Assembly (NCBI GenBank): GCA_002151545.1
Contig: CP021237.1
Coordinates: 5,146,001 to 5,210,000, forward strand
Reading direction: 5' to 3'
DNA from: Sphingobacteriaceae bacterium GW460-11-11-14-LB5
GTDB lineage: Bacteria > Bacteroidota > Bacteroidia > Sphingobacteriales > Sphingobacteriaceae
DNA length: 64,000 bases
Below are positions 45,501 through 51,834 of the stretch, one piece after another. The notes under the pieces were generated by a model, which was not told where the DNA came from, made no database searches, and was given only the letters and a program-made list of their open reading frames with translations. A program made the translations under genes and the position numbers. Within the stretch, counting starts at the first letter, position 1; each line of letters opens with the position of its first letter.

Positions 45501-45937
45501 AAGTAGATACCGACTTGGAACTATATATTCCTGATGCTTACATCACCAATATTACCGAGCGTTACAATTTATATACCGAACTTTCTAAACTCGATAACGA
45601 GGCCGAACTGGCCATTTTTGAAAAACATCTGGCCGATCGTTTCGGACCGGTTCCTTCACAGGTGAAAACCATGCTGAGCGTGGTACGCCTGCAGTGGCTG
45701 GGTAAAAAATTGGGCTTCGAGAAAATCAGTTTCAAGAAAAATAGTTTGCGCGGTTATTTCTTAAGTGATAAACAATCGGCTTATTTCGACTCGAATACTT
45801 TCACCAGGATTTTAACCTTTGCTCAAAATCACCCTAGGATGTGTAATTTAAAAGAGGTAAAAAACACTTTAAGAATAGCCTTCGATAATATAAGTACCGT
45901 TGAGGAAGCGATTGAAACTTTAGAATTGATTGATTAA
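42599..45937 (+). CDS. mfd: Transcription-repair coupling factor
   Basis: A 1112-residue protein that removes RNA polymerase stalled at DNA lesions and recruits UvrA. UvrB-like domains fill the first 350 residues (PFSIRG-type motif in FVYEPGQFSIRGGIVDIFS). The polymerase-interacting domain is near 440-510 (GDYVTHIDHGIGKYAGLEKV). The RecG-like translocase has Walker A GDVGFGKTEIA near 588, the DEEQ box in IIDEEQKFG near 689, and the QMRGRVGRS motif. The TRCF C-terminal domain follows. Start: TTG at 42599, the only candidate, because TAA lies 18 nt upstream and no ATG follows within the conserved N-terminus. Confidence 0.97.
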   Translation: MNIRDLINRYKTDDRVTQFTKALNSSKNPKIQLKGLVGSADAIVALSSYFLLHKPILFVLPDREEAAYFQSDLESVLDKQVLLFPSSYRKSFDFTQVDTANVLARAEVLNELNHDSEYGKIVVSYPEAIAEKVIDRSALEKNTLEISLGAKLGIDFINEFLIDYDFDRRDFVYEPGQFSIRGGIVDIFSFSSDLPYRIEFFGDEVESIRSFEIESQLSVEDVKSLTIVPNVQAKFLTESNISILDYIDQDTQLWFKDVEFTLDIIKAGFKKAVELWKALPAADKNQNPEWIDPKFAFTDEKLLGDHLQDFPIIEFGKQFFYKTDDRFEFETKPQPSFNKDFNLLIHNLKENEKEGIVNFIFTDSPKQIERLYAILEDIDKTAKFTPINSMLREGFVDPQIQTAFYTDHQIFDRYYKYKLKKGYQKSQAITLKDLRELKSGDYVTHIDHGIGKYAGLEKVEVNGKTQEMIRLIYADNDLLYVNINSLNRIAKYSGKESGVPKMNKLGTDAWDKLKKTTKKKVKDIARDLIKLYALRKTQAGTAFSPDSYLQTELEASFIYEDTPDQLKATQDVKKDMESPHPMDRLVCGDVGFGKTEIAVRAAFKAVAEGKQAAILVPTTILALQHFKTFSSRLKDFPVTVDYINRFKTSKQIKDTLAEAAAGKVDILIGTHRLLSKDVKFKDLGIMIIDEEQKFGVTAKERLKAVRVNVDTLTLTATPIPRTLHFSLMGARDLSIISTPPPNRQPVSTELHVFNDKLIQEAVQFELDRGGQVFFIHNRVNDLMQLGGLIQKLVPKARIGIAHGQLDGDQLEDVMLDFINGEKDVLVATTIIEAGLDIPNANTIIINHAHMFGLSDLHQMRGRVGRSNKKAFCYLLSPPLSTLTSEARKRLSAIEEFSDLGSGFNVAMRDLDIRGSGNLLGAEQSGFIAEIGFEMYHKILDEAIQELKEAEFKGLFENEPARPFVGFTQVDTDLELYIPDAYITNITERYNLYTELSKLDNEAELAIFEKHLADRFGPVPSQVKTMLSVVRLQWLGKKLGFEKISFKKNSLRGYFLSDKQSAYFDSNTFTRILTFAQNHPRMCNLKEVKNTLRIAFDNISTVEEAIETLELID

Positions 45938-45942
45938 AAACA

Positions 45943-46006
45943 TTAATTGAGTCAGTCGGTTGACTGAATTAACGTTAATTGAGTCAGTCTATTGACTGAA
46001 TTAACG
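45943..46006. repeat. Two tandem 32-bp palindromes behind mfd
   Basis: Unit 1 (45943-45974) and unit 2 (45975-46006) differ only in two central bases (GG against TA). Each unit is nearly self-complementary: TTAAT-TGAGTCA and TGACTGA-ATTAA arms. Unit 2 runs straight into six T residues, so it makes a good mfd terminator. The TTG in it (45992-45994) could be the -33 element of the next gene. Confidence 0.85.
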
Positions 46007-46022
46007 TTTTTTACTACATTTG
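45992..46022 (+). promoter_or_regulatory. Promoter of the DUF4143 ATPase gene
   Basis: TTG at 45992-45994 and TACATTTG at 46015-46022 are 20 nt apart, an excellent fit to the Bacteroidota -33/-7 promoter. It ends 5 nt before the ATG at 46028, and its -33 half is inside the terminator palindrome of mfd. Confidence 0.7.
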
Positions 46023-46027
46023 GCTTA

Positions 46028-47164
46028 ATGGAAAGTCAAATTATTAGATCTTTGAAGCCTATTATCCTCAATAAAATTGGGAAAAATAAGGTCATATTAA
46101 TTTTCGGGACAAGGAGAGTAGGCAAAACCTGGCTAGTGGAAAGCATTATTAAAGATGCCAACATCAACCATCTTTCTTTAAATGGAGAAGATCAGGATGT
46201 ACAGGTATTACTATCTACCCTTACTGCGGCTAACTATAAAAGAGTTCTGGGAGATGCCAAATTACTCATTATTGATGAAGCTCAGGTTATACCAGAAATC
46301 GGTAAAGTATTGAAATTGCTTATCGATACCTTTAAAGACCTTACGATTATTGCAAGCGGATCGTCTACTTTTGATCTTTCTAACCAAACAGGCGAGCCGC
46401 TAACGGGAAGAAGTTTAACCTATTATCTTTATCCAATAGCACAGGTTGAATTGAATAAGCAGGAAAATGCTTTACAAACCGCGCAAAACCTGGAAGAACG
46501 TTTAATTTTTGGTTCGTACCCAGAGTTATTCCATTTAAATTCAATAACAGAAAAAGCACAATATTTAACAGAGCTGGTTAAATCATACTTGTTAAAGGAT
46601 ATTCTGATGTATGAGAATATTCAGAATAGCGCTAAATTATTAGAATTATTAAAACTTATCGCCTACCAAGTGGGCTCAGAAGTTTCTATAGATGAGATTT
46701 CGCGCAACCTGGGCATCAGTAAAAATACTGTTGACCGTTATCTCGATTTACTTTCAAAGGTTTTCATCATCTATAAAGTTGGTGGATATAGCAATAACTT
46801 ACGTAAAGAAATTACAAAATCTTCAAAATGGTACTTCCATGATAATGGCATCCGCAATGCAATAGTTAATGATTTCAGGTTAATTGCACTCCGGAACGAC
46901 CAAGGGCTTTTATGGGAAAATTATTGTTTTAGTGAGCGTATAAAAAAAATGGAATACGAACAACACAATGCCACTTACTACTTTTGGAGAACCTATGACC
47001 AGCAGGAAATTGACCTAATAGAAGTAAAAAACGGAGAAATTTTAGCTGCCGATTTTAAATGGGGGAACCAAAAGAAAAAAATACCAGGCTTTTTTGCCAA
47101 AAATTACCCAGAAGCCACATTTTCTGTAATTAACAAAGAGAATTATTTAGACTTTATATTATAA
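46028..47164 (+). CDS. AAA_14/DUF4143 ATPase
   Basis: A 378-residue ATPase of the AAA_14 plus DUF4143 family. Walker A is GTRRVGKTWL near 28-37, Walker B is LLIIDEAQVI, and the sensor region is TIIASGSSTFDLSN. A winged-helix-like part follows (EVSIDEISRNLGISKNTVDR), then the nuclease-fold-like DUF4143 end with YYFWRTYDQQEIDLIEV. The start is the ATG at 46028; a TTG further upstream would lie inside the promoter. The family is abundant and patchily distributed in bacteria and archaea; its function is unknown, with proposed links to DNA or to toxin-like behaviour. It is followed directly by a DUF3820 gene. Confidence 0.85.
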   Translation: MESQIIRSLKPIILNKIGKNKVILIFGTRRVGKTWLVESIIKDANINHLSLNGEDQDVQVLLSTLTAANYKRVLGDAKLLIIDEAQVIPEIGKVLKLLIDTFKDLTIIASGSSTFDLSNQTGEPLTGRSLTYYLYPIAQVELNKQENALQTAQNLEERLIFGSYPELFHLNSITEKAQYLTELVKSYLLKDILMYENIQNSAKLLELLKLIAYQVGSEVSIDEISRNLGISKNTVDRYLDLLSKVFIIYKVGGYSNNLRKEITKSSKWYFHDNGIRNAIVNDFRLIALRNDQGLLWENYCFSERIKKMEYEQHNATYYFWRTYDQQEIDLIEVKNGEILAADFKWGNQKKKIPGFFAKNYPEATFSVINKENYLDFIL

Positions 47165-47386
47165 ATGTTAGACCCCGCCTTATTGCTCGATTTAGTGAAG
47201 ATGCAAATGCCTTATGGAAAATATAAAGGTTATCTGATCTGCAATATCCCTGAAAGTTATTTGCTTTGGTATAAAGACAAAGGCTTCCCGAAAGGAAAAT
47301 TGGGCGATTTAATGGCTACCATGTTCGAAATACGGGTGAATGGATTAGAGTATCTGTTAACACCATTGAAGAATCAAAATCGATAG
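47165..47386 (+). CDS. DUF3820 small protein
   Basis: A 73-residue protein of the DUF3820 family (sometimes labelled as a putative quorum-sensing-regulated virulence factor, with little evidence). The core is KMQMPYGKYKGYLICNIPES followed by YLLWYKDKGFP and GKLGDLMA. It is small, basic and probably cytosolic. Its ATG follows the stop codon of the ATPase gene with no gap, so it depends on that transcript. In other genomes this family often lies near exonuclease-like genes; here the partner is the DUF4143 ATPase. Confidence 0.85.
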   Translation: MLDPALLLDLVKMQMPYGKYKGYLICNIPESYLLWYKDKGFPKGKLGDLMATMFEIRVNGLEYLLTPLKNQNR

Positions 47387-47471
47387 TTAAGAATGATAGG
47401 TTAATGCGAACATTTATTCCGGGCTATTGTCTTCCCAAACCAAAAAGTGATAGTGGCAGATATAGAGGAAT

Positions 47472-47555
47472 CGTCATTCCCAACTTGATTGGGAATCGTA
47501 ATGCCTTAGTAGGGTCGCAGGTTGCATTAAGATTCCCGCCTGCGCGGGAAAGACG
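47472..47555. repeat. Palindromic intergenic repeat (family A, copy 2)
   Basis: The outer arms are CGTCATTCCC (47472-47481) and GGGAAAGACG (47546-47555, one mismatch). The next 16 bases match copy 1 at 1210 exactly, as does the TTAAGATTCCCGCCTGCGCG stretch near the end, but the loop is 14 nt longer. It is followed by half of another repeat (CTCCATTGCGCTACG...GAGATGACGAC, to 47605). The 298-nt gap contains no gene. Confidence 0.8.
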
Positions 47556-47684
47556 ACCGTTTTGAATAGATCTCTCCATTGCGCTACGCTGCAGTCGAGA
47601 TGACGACTAATCTGTAAAAACCGCAGATCAAAATGGCTTTCGCAAAAAATTTGCGGCGATCAGCGTAATCTGCGGGAAACAAAT

Positions 47685-48401
47685 CTATATCGCACAACCA
47701 TTCTCATCACAAACCGCATCATCATTTTTGTTTAATGAAGTCAGTGTTGTTTTGGGTTGAGCTTCTTTCCACTCCGTAAAACTTTGGGTAAGTGCATCGG
47801 TAAAAGCCTGAACAGGTTGGGCACCCGAAACGCCGTACTTGCGGTCCATTACAAAATAAGGTACACCGCGGATCCCTAAATTCTGACTTTCATAAATATC
47901 ATAGCGAACAGCCTCGGCAAATTGATCTCCCTTTAAAACTTCTTCTGCCTCTGTGCGATCCAAGCCAATTTCTACTGCAAGATCAACCAAAACATCGGTT
48001 TCGCCGATATTTTTGCTGTTTACAAAATGAGCTTCAAACAGTTTCTCTTCGGCTAAATCCTGAAGCTTATGTTTTGCGGCCAAATGGATCAAACGGTGTG
48101 CATTAAAGGTATTTGCAGGGATATTGGTATCAAAATCGATGGTTAAACCGGCATTTGCAGCCATATCAACCACTTGTTTGGTCATTTGTTTGGCTTGTTC
48201 AACAGGCATTCCTTTGCTTCGCGAAAGGTAATCGTATACCGTTTCATTATTGGTATTATGGTATTCAGGGTTGAGCTGATAACTTTTCCAATCCACTTCA
48301 ATTTCATTTTTGAACGGCAATTTTTCTATCGCCTGTTCAAAATGTCTTTTCCCGATATAGCAAAACGGACACATTACGTCCGACCAGATTTCTACTTTCA
48401 T
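47685..48401 (-). CDS. FrnE-type DsbA-family oxidoreductase
   Basis: A 238-residue thioredoxin-fold protein of the DsbA/FrnE branch. The redox motif CPFC is at residues 11-14 after IWSDVM, followed by YIGKRHFEQAI. The helical insert and the conserved GVPYFVMDRKYGVSGAQPV near 180-198 with cis-proline fit the family. There is no signal peptide, so it acts in the cytoplasm. FrnE-like proteins isomerise disulfides in oxidative stress or were first seen in polyketide clusters. The C-terminal CDENGC could be a second metal or redox site. It stands alone between repeat sequences. Confidence 0.92.
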   Translation of the reverse strand: MKVEIWSDVMCPFCYIGKRHFEQAIEKLPFKNEIEVDWKSYQLNPEYHNTNNETVYDYLSRSKGMPVEQAKQMTKQVVDMAANAGLTIDFDTNIPANTFNAHRLIHLAAKHKLQDLAEEKLFEAHFVNSKNIGETDVLVDLAVEIGLDRTEAEEVLKGDQFAEAVRYDIYESQNLGIRGVPYFVMDRKYGVSGAQPVQAFTDALTQSFTEWKEAQPKTTLTSLNKNDDAVCDENGCAI

Positions 48402-48449
48402 AACACAAAATTAAGGTGATTATACTTGCCCATAGTAAGGACAAAGTAA

Positions 48450-48479
48450 AAAGCCACTATCGTTCAGGATAGTGGCTTT
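48450..48479 (-). terminator. Terminator of the M14 peptidase gene
   Basis: AAAGCCACTATC and GATAGTGGCTTT form a perfect 12-bp stem with a 6-nt loop; on the minus strand five T residues follow. It lies about 120 nt after the peptidase stop. Confidence 0.8.
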
Positions 48480-48494
48480 GATATTATTATAGAA

Positions 48495-48592
48495 TTGACA
48501 TCCTGAGCCTGTCGAAGAACCGCCATAAATGCGTTTTTTCGCGTTTCGACTACTTGTCCCGATTCTTCGGGAAGCTCAACCTGACAAATTCG
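48495..48592. repeat. Degenerate palindromic repeat
   Basis: Starts TTGACATCCTGAGCCTGTCG and ends TTCGGGAAGCTCAACCTGACA; the two ends pair in pieces (AGCCT/AGCT, CCTGA/TCAACC). The sequence is of the CATCCTGAGCCTGTCGAAG type seen in other intergenic regions of this phylum. It lies just after the M14 gene. Confidence 0.5.
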
Positions 48593-48597
48593 AGTAA

Positions 48598-51306
48598 TTA
48601 TAGATCGGATGATTTGTACAACTGGTTAAATATCAGTTTAAAAGTGCCATGCGTTTGTGCCCTGAAAGCAATTTCTGGCCCGAAAGCAAGCAATTTGCCT
48701 TTACCAACCTTAGCTTCAAAAGCGGTTACCCCGTCCTGCAGGTAAGCCTGGCCCCAGGCCCAGCCGCTGCGTAATGGTGTCGCATTTTCGAACCACATTA
48801 AAGGTTTAATCTTTCCGGCTACCATAGCATCGCCAGTGAGTTTAAAAACAGGACTATTGTCGAAGTATACATCTGCTTCTTTTTCCATGCCCCAATTGGT
48901 TGGTAAAGTATTATCAACACCAACGTTTAAAACACTTCCCGGAACATAATATTTTTCAGCAGGTAACCGCTTTTCCTCTCCATTTACAATTTCGACCATT
49001 GCATTTCGAACAGGGAGGTTTAAATGATAGGCTAAATTGGTACTACTACCAATGGTTACAATATTCCCACCGGCTTCTAAAAATTTCTTTAATTCAGGGA
49101 TCGATTTATCTGCCGTAATCCTACCCAAACGATTTCTAAACTCCTGAGGGATTTCTTCTGCTTTTGGTCCGAAAGATCTGTTTCCAAACCCTCCGCCCTG
49201 AACAGCAGGTATTGCTCCGCCCACAAAAACAATTACATCGTATTTAGATTTTAAATTGCCCGCATCAATATCCTGTGGATAAATTACTGTTGCGTTATAA
49301 TGGTATTGCTCCATTAAAAAGCGCACCCAACCCGAAGCCATAGAACCTCCATAGGTGTCCCAAAGGGCAATTCTTCCAGCAGAAATTTTAATTTTATCTT
49401 TTGGTACAGCTGCGCTTTTTAATTTGATATTCGCTTTTTCCAATATGGATTTCCCTGCCGATGAAACATAAAAATCGCCATTCTCCGTCGAACGATACAC
49501 CTCAACTTTGTTTTTCAATAAGTCGTTTACTGCAGTATAAGAATCGTTTTGCGCCGCACTCAATACATAACCCGATCCATTTGGCAATTTATGCTCAAAT
49601 TTCAATAAAGCACCATAAGGATTTCTCTCAAACGGCCCTGAAAAATCGTTGAGAATCCGATCGAACTTCACATCCATTAAATAAGCCAGGGTCCATCCTG
49701 CAGCATCATATGGTGGAATTGGTGCACCTCCCTCGTATTTAAAATCGTTCGGATGATCCTGAGGCTCGAACATATCCAAAACATGTGGACGAAACGCCTG
49801 ATCGGTTTTAACCACATAACTTCCGGCAGGATAATTTTTGCCGGCAACAGTAAACGGAGCCGTCGCTTTTTGAACTACAATACCTGTCCTGATCAAAGCA
49901 TTTAAAAACTTAACAGCAGAATTGAAGTCTGGCTGATCGGCTGATAAAATATATCCCCGTGGATCTCTGTTTACCGGTGCTTTCATTACGGTATCAAAAG
50001 CTTTCATGCTAATTTGCCGTCTTGCACCAAAATCGGTATCGCCCCCAGCAACCGAAGCACCTTTTTCGCCTTTAGCAGCATTATTAATGGCCTCTATTTT
50101 TTTTGGAGAAAAAGACCAGGTATCTTTCTTACCCCGCTCAATAGAATTTCTGCCCATCTGGTAAATATTAAACAGCAATTCATCGCGGTAACGTTGTGCA
50201 TAATTTAAAACGGCATAATTTAACGATACCGAATAATCGATCGAGTTTTTAAAGTACCATTTCCTTGGGGTAATTGGGTTTGGTGAATCGCCGTTCGGCA
50301 ATAATCTCGAAGGAACTAGTGGAATTTCAGCAGGTGTAGGGTTCCCGATAATTTCAGTTAACAGCCCAATCATGTTATGAAAATAGGTGGTGGTTCTTAG
50401 TCCACCATTGTACCAGGTAGAATAAACAGATCCCCCTCGCTGGGTATAACCAGGTTTGTTTTCTACGTTCATCCTATTGTGCATGGCCGCACCAACAGCA
50501 TCTAAACTGGTTAACAGGGTTGGGTCGAAAACATAATTGAACGGGTCGCGGTAGGGTGGACCTGCCACAACGGTTCCCGCCGGACCAGCCTGATGGTGGT
50601 TATACATAATCTGCGGGATCCATTCAACAAAAAGCTGGCGTCCAATATTCTGCGTTTCTTTAAGGTTGAGCATAAAGAAATCGCGGTTGTTGTCGTGCCC
50701 TGCATATTTTTCATACAAAACAGGCAAGCCTGAGGTTGTTCTTTTCTTGGGATCTTTCTCTCGCATATACCAATTGCTCACCAGTTCTTGCCCATCAGGA
50801 TTGGCATGGGTAAACAAGATGATTACATTATCCAAAATACGAAGGGTTTCAGGATCCTTTCTGGAGGCAAACTCATAAGCGGTTTCGATTAGCTGATGTG
50901 CACCCACTACCTCGTTTGCATGCAAGCCACCATCTATCCACACTACCGCTTTGCCTTCCTGGGCTAATGCTTTTGCCTGCTCAGGTGTAATTTCAGCATG
51001 CGCCAGTTGTTGCGAAATTTCCTTATAACGGTCTAATTTCTTCAGGTTTTCCGGTGAAGAAACAATCAGCATATACTGGCTTCTGCCTTCTTCGGTTTTA
51101 CCGATATCAACCAGTTTAATGCGGTCAGAACTTGCCGCGAGTTTCTTAAAGTAAGCTTCAGTTTGGGTATAATTGGCCAGTTGGTAATCGTCGCCGATAT
51201 CAAAACCAAAATGCGCCTTTGGCGTTGGTACTTCCTGTGCCAGCACCGCACAGCTATTTACCATTAAAAAAGCAATACAAAGCCTTTTAAAGTAGATTTT
51301 TATCAT
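48598..51306 (-). CDS. Exported M14-family zinc peptidase with amidotransferase-like domain
   Basis: A 902-residue exported peptidase. The signal peptide ends near VLAQE (about 24). The M14 carboxypeptidase domain fills about 40-400: zinc ligands H129 and E132 in GGLHANEVVG, the HANPDG stretch and YNHHQAG further on. A catalytic Glu is probably in GLLTEIIG. Residues about 660-780 resemble a class I glutamine-amidotransferase (DJ-1-like) fold, with KYDVIVFVGGAIPAVQGG and FLEAGGNIVTIGSSTN; the catalytic cysteine is missing. The enzyme probably removes amino acids from peptides or peptidoglycan-derived substrates in the periplasm. It is transcribed alone. Confidence 0.88.
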   Translation of the reverse strand: MIKIYFKRLCIAFLMVNSCAVLAQEVPTPKAHFGFDIGDDYQLANYTQTEAYFKKLAASSDRIKLVDIGKTEEGRSQYMLIVSSPENLKKLDRYKEISQQLAHAEITPEQAKALAQEGKAVVWIDGGLHANEVVGAHQLIETAYEFASRKDPETLRILDNVIILFTHANPDGQELVSNWYMREKDPKKRTTSGLPVLYEKYAGHDNNRDFFMLNLKETQNIGRQLFVEWIPQIMYNHHQAGPAGTVVAGPPYRDPFNYVFDPTLLTSLDAVGAAMHNRMNVENKPGYTQRGGSVYSTWYNGGLRTTTYFHNMIGLLTEIIGNPTPAEIPLVPSRLLPNGDSPNPITPRKWYFKNSIDYSVSLNYAVLNYAQRYRDELLFNIYQMGRNSIERGKKDTWSFSPKKIEAINNAAKGEKGASVAGGDTDFGARRQISMKAFDTVMKAPVNRDPRGYILSADQPDFNSAVKFLNALIRTGIVVQKATAPFTVAGKNYPAGSYVVKTDQAFRPHVLDMFEPQDHPNDFKYEGGAPIPPYDAAGWTLAYLMDVKFDRILNDFSGPFERNPYGALLKFEHKLPNGSGYVLSAAQNDSYTAVNDLLKNKVEVYRSTENGDFYVSSAGKSILEKANIKLKSAAVPKDKIKISAGRIALWDTYGGSMASGWVRFLMEQYHYNATVIYPQDIDAGNLKSKYDVIVFVGGAIPAVQGGGFGNRSFGPKAEEIPQEFRNRLGRITADKSIPELKKFLEAGGNIVTIGSSTNLAYHLNLPVRNAMVEIVNGEEKRLPAEKYYVPGSVLNVGVDNTLPTNWGMEKEADVYFDNSPVFKLTGDAMVAGKIKPLMWFENATPLRSGWAWGQAYLQDGVTAFEAKVGKGKLLAFGPEIAFRAQTHGTFKLIFNQLYKSSDL

Positions 51307-51445
51307 AATAAGGGTTTAGTTAGGTAATCAAATATAATAGAGAATAAGCTCCAAAAACGGCTTGCTGTAAATTTGTTACAAGTTTTAAATCCTAATCCAT
51401 ACATTTGCCCTGATGTAAGTTCTTAACTTTATTTTTCATCAACCG

Positions 51446-51626
51446 ATACAGGTTCCCGGAATTACACCCGGGATTAATAGGGAATCGTGTGCAAATCACG
51501 AGCTGTCGCGCAACTGTAAATTCTGTCTTTATTTAAAAGACAACGGTCTTATCATTCATGCCACTGTGCCGTTTACCGGTATGGGAAGGCGATAAGATCG
51601 GGAATAAGCCAGGAGACCTGCCTATA
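51446..51626 (+). ncRNA. Cobalamin riboswitch controlling metE
   Basis: A complete adenosylcobalamin-type riboswitch. The core reads AATAGGGAATCGTGTGCAAA, then ACGAGCTGTCGCGCAACTGT, next GCCACTG with GGGAAGGCGATAAGA, and the B12 box AAGCCAGGAGACCTGCC at 51606-51622. P1 can form from ACAGGT near 51448 with ACCTG near 51617. It lies about 200 nt upstream of metE. A downstream CAGGTCT (51665-51671) can pair with AGACCTG in the B12 box (51614-51620), a possible off-state switch. When B12 is present, metE should be turned off. Confidence 0.93.
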
Positions 51627-51834
51627 TTGAATTGACGGTGCTTTCGCGTTATAAAGTAATTGGTCAGGTCTGATTGTACACCATAAAATTAAAATTTTAT
51701 AGGCTTGCTTTAAGCTTTTGGCTGATGAGTAGGCGGGCTGTGCCATAACCTTTCCTTTTAATTTTTAACATAAAGTATTACAAAATATTGCTTGAGGGCT
51801 TTTAAACGATTTATTTACTTAATCTTTAAAAGAG

